NCBI GenBank assembly: GCA_046727175.1
Contig: JBKPCD010000034.1
Location: 1 to 60,708, forward strand
DNA from: JBKPCD01 sp046727175
GTDB lineage: Bacteria; Acidobacteriota; Vicinamibacteria; Vicinamibacterales; 2-12-FULL-66-21
Length of the DNA: 60,708 nt
Direction: 5' to 3'
In this document: positions 26,340 to 34,041 of the stretch, piece after piece
Numbering within the stretch: the stretch's first letter is position 1
Layout of the letters: the number at the start of each line of letters is the position of its first letter
Notes under the pieces: generated by a model
What the model saw: only the letters and a program-made list of their open reading frames with translations
Database searches by the model: none
What the model was told of the DNA's origin: nothing
Program-made: the position numbers and the translations under genes

Positions 26340-26638
26340 CGTGCTCGCTCTTTCGGGATCAATCGATCCGCGGCGCATAACAACGCCGAAAGCCGTATGT
26401 ACACGAGATCGACATCCGCAAGCGCCAGGATCAGGTCCGCATTCAGCACCGCGCCCTTGTTGAGCAGGTTGTCGATGATGTCGAGAAGCGACGCGTCCGT
26501 CTCGCCGACGATTCGCGCAGCCGCGCGCGAGCCGCGCGAGGGCGGCGGACTCGATCGCGTTGGAGGTCGGGGGCGAACGGCGCTGCGGGGTGGCTGAGCT
26601 CTGGGGACCGTCGTATGGCGCGGCGGTCGGCGTTTCAC
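26336..26638 (-). CDS. GvpA-family minor protein (GvpM/J/S-like) with basic N-terminal extension
   Basis: Residues about 45-95 form a GvpA-type core: L-L-D-I-I-D-N-L-L-N-K-G-A-V-L-N-A-D-L-I-L-A-L-A-D-V-D-L-V-Y-I-R. It is more diverged than the gvpA at 33688, as expected for a minor GvpM/J/S-type protein that seeds or caps vesicles. The first 45 residues are Pro/Arg/Ser-rich and likely disordered, a feature canonical GvpM lacks. GTG start overlaps the upstream gene (GTGA) and its own stop overlaps the next (GTGA), implying tight coupling. Confidence 0.85.
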   Translation of the reverse strand: MKRRPPRHTTVPRAQPPRSAVRPRPPTRSSPPPSRGSRAAARIVGETDASLLDIIDNLLNKGAVLNADLILALADVDLVYIRLSALLCAADRLIPKERAR

Positions 26639-27411
26639 GCAGGCTCCCCAGAACGGCGTGCGAAGTTGTACGCCGGCCAGGGGCCCGTCAGCGTCAATTC
26701 GGCGCCCACCGAACGACAGTCACTCGCCGCCCGACGTGCGATTGCTCGGAACTGGACCTTGCGCGCGCCTGGCACGAGGAAGACGGCGTCGAGGAGCGGC
26801 GGCGCGGCTGCACCTGCAGGGGCGTCGTCTCGGCGACGGGCGGCTTTCGCGAACGGCGCGAGCAGCTCGTAGACCCGTTCGGCCACGTCCGCGGCATTTC
26901 GCGTGGCCGCACGCGCCTCGTCGCGTGCCTGCCGCTTCGCGGCGAGAAACGCCGTCCCCGATCGGGCGGGCATCGCAGCGCGCGGACTCCCGGACACCCG
27001 CCGGCGCATGACGCGGACGCCCCATTCCTCGCATCCGCGGACGCGCCGGATGATCGCCGCGAGCTCGGGCCGGCGTACCCGCATTTCCGCCATCGCTCGC
27101 TCCGGTGTCGAGAACATCGTCAGCAGCTTCATCGGGACGACCGTCGCGCCGCTCAGCTTCGTGAAGTGCTCGACCACGGCCTCGTGGGCCACGGCAATAT
27201 CCGAGACCCACGCGAGGTCGCGCAGGCCCGCTTCGAGCTGAGATGGCGCATACCGCGCGAGGGGAACGTCAGCGGTCGCACACCACATCGAGCGGCCCAG
27301 ATCGAGGAGGGTGATCTTGCCCGATCCGGGAAGCCCGGACGGAAGACGCGCCGTCGAAGGACGCCCGACGCGTTGAACGACGCAGTAGACGTAGGTAGCG
27401 GTCTGAGACAT
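26635..27411 (-). CDS. gvpF: Gas vesicle protein GvpF/GvpL family
   Basis: From ATG 27411 the protein (258 aa) begins S-Q-T-A-T-Y-V-Y-C-V-V-Q and ends T-G-P-W-P-A-Y-N-F, the two conserved ends of GvpF/L. The middle contains V-V-P-M-K-L-L-T-M-F and a long helical region with K-R-Q-A-R-D-E-A-R. It should be a shell-nucleating accessory protein. The start follows the tandem ATPase stop by five bases. The frame remains open further upstream (to 27879) through repeat sequence, but that part does not resemble any Gvp. Confidence 0.92.
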   Translation of the reverse strand: MSQTATYVYCVVQRVGRPSTARLPSGLPGSGKITLLDLGRSMWCATADVPLARYAPSQLEAGLRDLAWVSDIAVAHEAVVEHFTKLSGATVVPMKLLTMFSTPERAMAEMRVRRPELAAIIRRVRGCEEWGVRVMRRRVSGSPRAAMPARSGTAFLAAKRQARDEARAATRNAADVAERVYELLAPFAKAARRRDDAPAGAAAPPLLDAVFLVPGARKVQFRAIARRAASDCRSVGAELTLTGPWPAYNFARRSGEPA

Positions 27412-27416
27412 GGCAG

Positions 27417-29555
27417 CTAGCGAAAGAATCTTATCGTAGGCTCGGGCCCCGGGGCTCTTGGCTTTTGGCTTTTGGCTTTTGGCTTTGGGCTTTGGGCTCT
27501 GGACTTTGGGCGTTTGGCGTTGGCGCGTGGCGTGTGCTTTCCTCTCCCTTTTCCCTTTTCCCTTTTCCCTTTCCCTTTGTACGCGTAGACCCAACGAACA
27601 CGCCATTGCAGCAGGGTATCGATGCCGTGCGGAGGGGGCACCTCGTTCGGCGTCAGGACGATTTCGAGGGCGCGCGACCGTTGGCGAACGGCGCGTGTGA
27701 GACGTGCCACTTCGCGGCGTTCCATCGCAACGAGCCTGCGACATCTCGCACACGTGCCTCTGCCCACACCGTTGACGATCACGCCGCCGACGGGAGTCTT
27801 CATCCGCCTCAATCGCAGCAACAGGCGATCGGTTTCTCCGCTCGGCACACGCTCGCCGCGAGCAACTACGATGAAGCACGTCCTCTCAGCATCGGCGAGC
27901 ATCGTGCGCAGCCGTCCAATGTTGCGCGACACCTGCAGCAGGAGTTCGCCAAGCTCACCCACACCGACGACCGGCTGGTACTTGAGCAGAATGCGCATCA
28001 CTGCTTTCGCCCATTCCTGCACGAGCGAAGGCATCTCCAGGAGCCGGAGCGCATGACCGGTCGGCGCGGTGTCCATCACAACGAGATCGAACGAGCCGCT
28101 GCTCCCGGGCGATAGTGCGTCCGTGATCTGCATGACGGCCACGAGCTCGTCGATCCCTGGCGGTGCAAGGTCCAGGAGCCCGTGCATCACGCGACGATCG
28201 TGCGCCGCGTCGAACGCCGAGCCTCGGGAGAGACCGTCGAAGAAGGCGTCGACGGCATCCGCGTACCGCTCTCGAACGCGCTTGTACGCTTGCGACGCGT
28301 CCAGCTCTCGTACCCACAGGTTTGAGGGTCCCTCCGGCAGTCGGCTGGGAGTATCGGAGCATGGCGCGCCGAAAACATCCGACAGTGAATGCGCCGGATC
28401 GGTAGAGATCAGCAGGATTCGGCGGTCCTTTGAACGACGAGCGGCCATCAGCGCTTCGGCGGCCGCGCACGTCGTCTTGCCCACGCCTCCTTTTCCGCCG
28501 AACAGGACGAGCTGTAAACGATCGAGCCCGAACAGATCGGGAAGAGTCGCGGCATTCGGCGTCCTCGTTCGAAGCCGTGGTCGACGGTGACCCGACCTGT
28601 GACCGGGCGCGCGTCTTGCGTCGAGTTCATGGCCAATCTCCGCAACCGCGCGGAGCCCTACTGGCTCACGTTCTCGGTCACGAATTGCGACGAGCGGAGC
28701 GGCATGACTCGACGCGGGCCGCTTCGCGCGAAGCCGCATGATTGCCGAATGCTCGAACGATCGTCGGCCTTCGCACCATGCACAACTCTCGGAATTCGCC
28801 GGGGTCAGCCGATTGACGATGATGGCTGCAACCGCGATGTTCGCGCGGGCAAGCGCGGCAAGGGCGTCGATGGTTTCCTCGACGGCCATCGGCTCCGGCA
28901 GCGTCACCCAGTTGAATTCGGTTGTGTTCGTGTCACTGAGTCGTCCGGCGAGCTCACGTGCGTCGCGGTCCAACCTTTCGATGAACGCGTCGGCCGCGTC
29001 GGCTCTCCAGGAACCTCGGAGCGCCTCTACCATCACGCGGTGCTTGGATTGCATCGCCTCGAAAACACGCGCGAGATCGCCAAGCGTGGACGGCGTCTGC
29101 AGCATTCGAAGTGTGTGGCCGGTCGGCGCCGTATCGATCACGATCCAGTCGTAACGTCCGCTGCGCCCGAACCGCGCGAGCTCGAGCAGGGCCGCGATCT
29201 CGTCGATACCAGGGAGCGAGAGCCGCAGCACCTGCACGACGTCGTCTCGATCCAGCCACGTGCCTCTGACTGCGATCTGTTCGAGAACCGGCGCGTGCGC
29301 GCGAATCCATCGTCGAATGAACCCGTCGGCGTCGACGCGCGCTGCATGAAGGGTGGTCCGACCTGATCGAACGGTTCGAGGAGTTGAACCTATGTCAGCC
29401 TGCAGGACGTCAGCGAGCGACGATGCGGGATCGGTGGAAAGGAGGAGCGTGCGACGTCCACGTGCTGCGGCGCTCAACGCCATCGCCGCGGCACAGGTGG
29501 TCTTGCCTACGCCGCCCTTGCCGCCGACAAATTGATGACGGGGCGTGCCGGACAT
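27417..29555 (-). CDS. Tandem ArsA/Get3-family ATPase in the gas vesicle operon
   Basis: 712 aa with two homologous halves. Deviant Walker A G-G-K-G-G-V-G-K-T-T occurs at 11-20 and 353-362, and the ArsA/Get3 switch signature D-T-A-P-T-G-H-(T/A)-L-R at 141-150 and 495-504. Each half also has one CxxC (C258/C261 and C602/C605), the position and type of the zinc-bridging pair of Get3 homodimers. No arsenite genes (arsB, arsD, arsR) are nearby and the gene sits between gvpG and gvpF. I infer an ATP-driven chaperone for hydrophobic Gvp proteins rather than an arsenite pump motor. The last ~54 residues (Y-K-G-K-G-K-R-E-K-G...) are repeat-encoded and lie outside the fold. Confidence 0.88.
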   Translation of the reverse strand: MSGTPRHQFVGGKGGVGKTTCAAAMALSAAARGRRTLLLSTDPASSLADVLQADIGSTPRTVRSGRTTLHAARVDADGFIRRWIRAHAPVLEQIAVRGTWLDRDDVVQVLRLSLPGIDEIAALLELARFGRSGRYDWIVIDTAPTGHTLRMLQTPSTLGDLARVFEAMQSKHRVMVEALRGSWRADAADAFIERLDRDARELAGRLSDTNTTEFNWVTLPEPMAVEETIDALAALARANIAVAAIIVNRLTPANSESCAWCEGRRSFEHSAIMRLRAKRPASSHAAPLVAIRDREREPVGLRAVAEIGHELDARRAPGHRSGHRRPRLRTRTPNAATLPDLFGLDRLQLVLFGGKGGVGKTTCAAAEALMAARRSKDRRILLISTDPAHSLSDVFGAPCSDTPSRLPEGPSNLWVRELDASQAYKRVRERYADAVDAFFDGLSRGSAFDAAHDRRVMHGLLDLAPPGIDELVAVMQITDALSPGSSGSFDLVVMDTAPTGHALRLLEMPSLVQEWAKAVMRILLKYQPVVGVGELGELLLQVSRNIGRLRTMLADAERTCFIVVARGERVPSGETDRLLLRLRRMKTPVGGVIVNGVGRGTCARCRRLVAMERREVARLTRAVRQRSRALEIVLTPNEVPPPHGIDTLLQWRVRWVYAYKGKGKREKGKGRGKHTPRANAKRPKSRAQSPKPKAKSQKPRAPGPEPTIRFFR
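27443..27580. repeat. Word repeats B and I read in frame as the ATPase tail
   Basis: 27443-27512 is a run of GGCTTTTGGCTTTGGGCTCTGG words (family B). 27541-27578 is a CCCTTTT heptamer run (family I). Both are on the coding strand's complement and are translated as the Lys/Gly/Pro-rich tail of the ATPase. No opposing inverted arm was found here. Confidence 0.75.
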
Positions 29556-29575
29556 CAGAGCCCGATTGCGTCACA

Positions 29576-29638
29576 AGCTAGAAGGTAGAAGCTAGAGTGA
29601 ACATGTCTCGATCGCTCTAGATTCTGACTTCTAACTTC
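29576..29638. repeat. Inverted word repeat, family A
   Basis: Left arm AGCTAGAAGGTAGAAGCTAGAGTGA, short loop, then TCGATCGCTCTAGATTCTGACTTCTAACTTC. AGAGTGA pairs with TCGCTCT with one G-T wobble. Fills the gap between gvpG and the ATPase; near copies lie at 46969-47036 and 50757-50820. Confidence 0.82.
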
Positions 29639-29641
29639 GGT

Positions 29642-29938
29642 TCAGTGTTCTTCGCCCTCGAACGACGCCTCGATGCCGGTGATCTTGTAGTCTTTGGGTG
29701 AGAGGGCGGCCTCACCGCCTTGCTGACGATTGCGGACCTCGCGCAGCCGTGCAAGCACATCCCGCTCGACGGCCGCGAACTCTTCCTCGCTCAACTCGCC
29801 GACCTCGACGCGCATCTGGGCGGCGAGCAGCTGCCCGCGCAACGCGGATTCGTCGTTCAGCTCCGTATCGACGGCTGCCGCGACTTTGTCGAGCACGAAG
29901 CGGATGCCGCTCACGAGGAGCGAGTCGATGATGAACAT
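29642..29938 (-). CDS. gvpG: Gas vesicle protein GvpG
   Basis: 98 aa, ATG 29938. N-terminal hydrophobic segment (F-I-I-D-S-L-L-V-S-G-I-R-F-V-L-D-K-V) followed by a charged helix with L-R-G-Q-L-L-A-A-Q-M-R-V-E-V-G-E-L-S-E-E-E-F is the standard GvpG layout. GvpG is a small accessory protein thought to work with GvpF/L in assembly. The family usually ends soon after the E-E-E-F helix; here about 40 more residues follow. Word repeats flank it on both sides; no clear ribosome-binding site. Confidence 0.9.
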   Translation of the reverse strand: MFIIDSLLVSGIRFVLDKVAAAVDTELNDESALRGQLLAAQMRVEVGELSEEEFAAVERDVLARLREVRNRQQGGEAALSPKDYKITGIEASFEGEEH

Positions 29939-29944
29939 GACAGT

Positions 29945-30104
29945 CAGGCTTTAGGCTCATGGCTCTTGGCGTTAGGCCTGCCGAAAATCGTTCTTCCGGT
30001 GTAACGCCTGGAGAGCCTACCGACCGTGAGCGGTGTGCTTTGTTGCCCCACTCTACACTTCCGCAGAGCGCGCCCAAAGCCCCGGGCCTCGAGCCCAAAG
30101 CCGA
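29945..30104. repeat. Inverted word repeat, family B
   Basis: Left arm 29945-29978 (GGCTTTAGGCTCATGGCTCTTGGC), right arm 30069-30104 (GCCCAAAGCCCC...GAGCCCAAAGCC), about 90 bases of ordinary sequence between. It fills the gvpF/L-gvpG gap and starts seven bases upstream of the gvpG ATG. Confidence 0.78.
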
Positions 30105-30107
30105 CTT

Positions 30108-31043
30108 TCAGTGGGCGCGTTCGAGCTTCAGCCGGATGTTGACGAAGTTGTACGGCGGCCATGGGCCCGTGTACTTGAACGTCAGCTTGTCGTACCGGCT
30201 TCCGATGTCCTTCACGCGTCCGTCGAACGCAAGCTCGAGATCGCGGGCCACCAGGAACGCTGCGTTCATGATCATGCGATCGCCAATCGGTTTGTTCGAA
30301 CGCGATGCGACCGACACGTCGCGCAGCGCCTGGAAGATCTCCGCGACGTACCGTTCCGACCTCGCCTGCAGTGCGGCGTCGATGAGACGGCCGTACTGCA
30401 TGCGGGCGAAATACGTCGAGCCCTTCTGCGACGAGATTTCCCCCTTCAAGCGCCGGATGTCCTCGTCTTCTTCCTCGATCTCACGGATGATCTGGTCGCG
30501 ATCCCATAGCACCTTCAGGCCGAACTCGAACTTGTCCTGCATCTTGGTCAGCACGTCGGTGAACGCGTCGTACGCCGACCGCAGGAGCTCGATGATGTCA
30601 TCGTCGGTCTTGAATACGGTCCCGAACGACATCGGGATGACGGTGTGCTGCTGCATCACGGTTTCGTTGACGCGCTGATGCGCGAGCACGTTGTCGCGAG
30701 TCGGATCCTGCACGACCATCGGCGTGTTCGACACGACGGCCGCGATGTCGCCGTAGTGCACCGTGTGGACCTCGGTCGGATCGACGCCGATCCCGAGCGG
30801 GCCGAATCGCAGCGGCTCCGCCGATTTGATGATGCAGTAGACGTATCTCCCCTCGTGCGCATCGTCGCTGGGCGGCGCGCCGGATCGCGGCATTCGCACG
30901 CGTTCGAGCTTGCCACGGGACTGAGGGGCCGCGGCGGAGCGACTCGGGCGCTCGCGAGTCGTCGCGGCCGCTTTCGGCCGTGCCTTCGACTTCCTCGGTG
31001 TCTTCGGCGTCGACCGGTTTGTCTTGTCGCGGCGCGCACTCAT
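30108..31043 (-). CDS. gvpF: Gas vesicle protein GvpF/GvpL family with long basic N-terminus
   Basis: 311 aa. Residues 1-65 are Lys/Arg/Ser/Pro-rich and probably disordered; the F/L fold starts at R-Y-V-Y-C-I-I-K-S and ends Y-T-G-P-W-P-P-Y-N-F-V. In between are V-I-P-M-S-F-G-T-V-F and a long coiled helix (I-I-R-E-I-E-E-E-D-E-D-I-R-R-L-K). Most F/L proteins lack the basic leader, so ATG 31043 might be upstream of the true start, but no good internal start with a ribosome site was seen. First F/L gene of the operon, following the two-component genes. Confidence 0.92.
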   Translation of the reverse strand: MSARRDKTNRSTPKTPRKSKARPKAAATTRERPSRSAAAPQSRGKLERVRMPRSGAPPSDDAHEGRYVYCIIKSAEPLRFGPLGIGVDPTEVHTVHYGDIAAVVSNTPMVVQDPTRDNVLAHQRVNETVMQQHTVIPMSFGTVFKTDDDIIELLRSAYDAFTDVLTKMQDKFEFGLKVLWDRDQIIREIEEEDEDIRRLKGEISSQKGSTYFARMQYGRLIDAALQARSERYVAEIFQALRDVSVASRSNKPIGDRMIMNAAFLVARDLELAFDGRVKDIGSRYDKLTFKYTGPWPPYNFVNIRLKLERAH

Positions 31044-31104
31044 TCGACGCTTCTCCGCCCACAGGCTGCCACGGTGTCGCTAGTTGTTGAGTGATTCGTA
31101 ACTG

Positions 31105-31545
31105 TCAGGATTGCTTCGATCGTCCCGGCGCGCGCGGCGGTCGACGCCCTCCGTGATCGTTCTGGCGCAGTGCCAGCATCCTTTGTATCTCTGCCACCAG
31201 CGCGTCGGGCAGACATGGCTTGGTCACGAACGAGTCGCATCCTGCCTGCCGCGCTCCTTCAGCGTGCCCCGCCAGCGCATGGCCCGTCAACGCGACGATC
31301 GGAATATGTTTCGTCCGTTCGTCCAGCTTCAGCCGCCGCGTCGCCTCCCAGCCATCCATGCGCGGCAGCGCCAGGTCCATCAGGATGATGTCGGGCAGCA
31401 GTTCCAGCGTCTTCTCGATGGCCTCCATGCCGTTGGTGGCTTCGGCAACGCGGTATCCCGAGAACTGCAGGTACGCCGCATACATTTCGCGCGCGTCCTG
31501 ATAATCCTCCACGACGAGCACCAATGGATTCGCTGATTCCCCCAC
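31105..31545 (-). CDS. Single-domain response regulator
   Basis: 146 aa, GTG start. Receiver domain only: acidic pair E13-D14 in V-V-E-D, phospho-acceptor D57 in L-M-D-L-A-L-P, conserved T in V-A-L-T-G-H and K in V-T-K-P. There is no DNA-binding or enzymatic output domain; only about 25 basic residues follow. It starts nine bases after the histidine kinase stop, so the two form a pair inside the gvp operon. It may act by protein contact or as a phosphate sink in buoyancy control, which is inference. Confidence 0.92.
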   Translation of the reverse strand: MGESANPLVLVVEDYQDAREMYAAYLQFSGYRVAEATNGMEAIEKTLELLPDIILMDLALPRMDGWEATRRLKLDERTKHIPIVALTGHALAGHAEGARQAGCDSFVTKPCLPDALVAEIQRMLALRQNDHGGRRPPRAPGRSKQS

Positions 31546-31554
31546 TATGGTCCC

Positions 31555-33684
31555 TTATCTTCGCCGCGCTCGCGCCGGCAGCTGCAGCGTGAACGTCGAT
31601 CCCTGGCCGACAACGCTGTCGAGATCGATCGTGCCGCCGAGCATCTGCGCCAACCGGCGGCAGATCGACAACCCCAGACCCGTGCCGCCGTACCCGCGGG
31701 CCGGTGAGCTGTCGAGCTGTCGGAAGTCTTCGAACACCTTGTTGTGATCGCTCGCTGGAATGCCGACGCCCGTATCCTTCACCGCGATCGCGAGGCTGCG
31801 GGTCTTCGCGTCGAACGTCGCGGCGATCGTGACCGATCCCTGCGGTGTGAACTTGAGCGCGTTACTGAGCAGGTTCAGCACGATCTGCTTCACCTTCTGC
31901 CGATCGCTCTTGAGCCTCGGCAGATTTGGTCTCATCTTCGCCGACATGACCAGGTTTGAGCGCTTGATGATCGGCTCGAGCTCGGACATCACCTCGCGAA
32001 CGAGATCGGGCACGCGGAACGTTGTCAGGTTCAACGGCATCCGCCCCGCCTCGATCCTCGTGATGTCCAGAATGTCGTTGATGAGCGCGAGCAGGTGCCG
32101 CGAGTTCGAATCGATTCGCGTCAGGCTCTTGCGCTGCGGGTCCGAGACCGGGCCGGTGACGCCGTTCAGGAGCATATGCGTGTAGCCCAGGATTGCGTTC
32201 AGCGGCGTTCGGAACTCGTGCGACATGTTCGCGAGGAACTGCGACTTCAGCGCCGACGCCTGCTCGAGCGCGATGTGCTGCCGGCGCAAGAGCTCATTCT
32301 GGTGCGCGAGTTCGGCCGTCGCTTCCTGAACCTTTCGTTCCAGCTCCGCCGATCCTTGCTTGAGTTGCTCGTACAGACGGCCTTTCTCGATCGCCTCGGT
32401 CAGGTCGTGGAGAATGGTCACGACCCACATCAGCTCACCCTGCTCCGACAGGATCGTCCCGGCCACGCCTTCGACCGGGAGCGCCCGACCGACAACTGGG
32501 TCTGTGAGCTGAATCTCGCCGCGGTATCGCTGCTCACCGCTCCGCGTCAGCACGTTCGAGACGAACGACGTCAGGTTCGCGCCGTTCGCACGGACGCGGC
32601 GCTGCGCTTCCTCACCGGTCGTTGGCGGCGCCGTGAACAGCCGCTCGGCCGGCTCGTTCATCAGGACAATGTCCCCTTCCTGGTCGGTAACGAGAATCGG
32701 ATCCGCAACTGAGTCGATGATCAGATCAAGCCGGTGACGCTCGTCGCGGACCTCGGCCTGCGCAAGCCGCAGCGTGCGGTAGCTCTCTTCGATTTCCTCG
32801 CGTGCGCGAGCCAGATCCGTGATGTTCCGCAGGATGGAAACGACGTAGGTGCCTTGACGCTCGTCCTTGGCGCGAGAGCTGAGCAGCTCGAACAGGAGAT
32901 CCGATCCCTCCAGCGGATCCACCAGCAGCAGCTCTCGCCTCGAGAGATCGGTCTGCGTGACCGCGCTCGTCGAGAGGGCAGCGGAAAACAACATGTTGTT
33001 GAGCGCGACTGCGCGACGCCATCCCTCGCTTGCGTCCTCGGGGGCGGCGAACAGCTTTTCTGCGTGGGTGTTCGCGATGATCAGCTTGCCCTCGGTGTCG
33101 GTCAGCAGAATCGGATCGGTGACGGCGTTGATGATGCTGTAGAGGAGCATCCGCTCCTGACCGAATCGCGTTTCCGCCAGCAGCTGACGTCTCAGCAGTC
33201 GTGCGGTCTGCCTTGCAAGCATCCGCGCTATCCACAGAATGTCGGGATGGAGATCGACGCCGGCAGAGCTGACCAGCAGCAACCCGTGCGCCTCGGTTTC
33301 GTCGTCGCCTCTGAGCGGGACTGCGTGAAAGGAACTGCCGTCGATCGGGAAGCGATACCCCGGCACCGGGGCGCTGAAAGACGTCGCATCGACGCCGGCC
33401 AGCGCGCGTGCCAACGGGTGACGGCCGTCCTCGCGATTGAGTGAGAAGTCGGCGATCGCGGCGCCCGAAATCCCGTGTTCGGCAACGAGCAGCAGATTGG
33501 AGCTGTCCGGTTCACCGACGGCGACTACGGCCTGACGGGTGCCAAGGTTCACGACGAGCCAGTCGATCGCGTGCCGGGCGGAGGTCTGAAGATCAGTGCA
33601 GCCCAGGAGAAACTCGGCGAGCGCCAGCTTCGCCTCGATGTCGACCCCGGTGAGGGGCAACGTCGGCACCGCAGACCGGTACAC
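31555..33684 (-). CDS. Cytosolic GAF/PAS sensor histidine kinase
   Basis: 709 aa with no membrane helix. Residues about 10-165 look like a GAF domain. Two PAS domains follow (about 180-290 and 315-430, each with D-P-I-L-L/V-T-D), then a coiled coil (about 435-480). HisKA has H489 in M-S-H-E-F-R-T-P-L-N, and the ATPase domain has D-T-G-V-G-I-P and G-G-T-G-L-G-L-S-I. It would autophosphorylate at H489 and pass phosphate to the adjacent regulator. GTG start lies three bases after the gvpA stop, so it should be co-transcribed with the major shell gene. The sensed signal (redox, light or ligand) cannot be read. Confidence 0.93.
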   Translation of the reverse strand: MYRSAVPTLPLTGVDIEAKLALAEFLLGCTDLQTSARHAIDWLVVNLGTRQAVVAVGEPDSSNLLLVAEHGISGAAIADFSLNREDGRHPLARALAGVDATSFSAPVPGYRFPIDGSSFHAVPLRGDDETEAHGLLLVSSAGVDLHPDILWIARMLARQTARLLRRQLLAETRFGQERMLLYSIINAVTDPILLTDTEGKLIIANTHAEKLFAAPEDASEGWRRAVALNNMLFSAALSTSAVTQTDLSRRELLLVDPLEGSDLLFELLSSRAKDERQGTYVVSILRNITDLARAREEIEESYRTLRLAQAEVRDERHRLDLIIDSVADPILVTDQEGDIVLMNEPAERLFTAPPTTGEEAQRRVRANGANLTSFVSNVLTRSGEQRYRGEIQLTDPVVGRALPVEGVAGTILSEQGELMWVVTILHDLTEAIEKGRLYEQLKQGSAELERKVQEATAELAHQNELLRRQHIALEQASALKSQFLANMSHEFRTPLNAILGYTHMLLNGVTGPVSDPQRKSLTRIDSNSRHLLALINDILDITRIEAGRMPLNLTTFRVPDLVREVMSELEPIIKRSNLVMSAKMRPNLPRLKSDRQKVKQIVLNLLSNALKFTPQGSVTIAATFDAKTRSLAIAVKDTGVGIPASDHNKVFEDFRQLDSSPARGYGGTGLGLSICRRLAQMLGGTIDLDSVVGQGSTFTLQLPARARRR

Positions 33685-33687
33685 CCC

Positions 33688-34008
33688 TTAGTCCTCCGAT
33701 GCACGCCTCCGCGCGCGCGCGCGGACACTCTTCGTCGCTGCCAGCTCGGCGCGGAGCGCAGCGTTCTCCGCCATCACGTTCTGGGCCAGCTCGGCCTGCG
33801 GGCGGGAAACAGGCGCGACCTGCCCGACGGCCTCCGAATACTTCAAATAAGTATCGATCGACGCGACCACGACGCGGGCCTCGACGGTAATCAAATCGAT
33901 GCCAACCAGCGAAACGCGGACCCAGGCATCGATGACGATCCCCTTGTCGAGCACACGGTCGAGGACGTCGATGAGGCTTGTGCCGCCTGCAGCGCGTTCA
34001 ACTGCCAT
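33688..34008 (-). CDS. gvpA: Major gas vesicle shell protein GvpA
   Basis: Core nearly canonical: S-L-I-D-V-L-D-R-V-L-D-K-G-I-V-I-D-A-W-V-R-V-S-L-V-G and I-D-L-I-T-V-E-A-R-V-V-V-A-S-I-D-T-Y-L-K-Y. This forms the amphipathic ribs of the protein shell that excludes water. A C-terminal extension of about 40 residues (helical, ending S-V-R-A-R-A-R-R-R-A-S-E-D) makes it 106 aa against about 70-76 in typical GvpA. AGGAG (34019-34015) is a good ribosome-binding site six bases from ATG. It is the second gene of the operon. Confidence 0.95.
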   Translation of the reverse strand: MAVERAAGGTSLIDVLDRVLDKGIVIDAWVRVSLVGIDLITVEARVVVASIDTYLKYSEAVGQVAPVSRPQAELAQNVMAENAALRAELAATKSVRARARRRASED

Positions 34009-34014
34009 GCTAAG

Positions 34015-34029
34015 CTCCTGGTTACCAGG
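34015..34029 (-). promoter_or_regulatory. gvpA ribosome-binding site overlapped by a small palindrome
   Basis: AGGAG at 34019-34015 on the minus strand. CCTGGT-T-ACCAGG at 34017-34029 is a perfect 6-bp inverted repeat that overlaps the AGGAG, so a hairpin could mask the site. This is the clearest Shine-Dalgarno sequence in the operon. Confidence 0.5.
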
Positions 34030-34041
34030 GCCAGCGTTCCC

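Noticed and set aside
27417..29555. Arsenite efflux ATPase ArsA
   Set aside because: No arsB, arsD or arsR nearby; one CxxC per half is Get3-like rather than the classical ArsA metal cysteines; it lies inside a gas vesicle operon.
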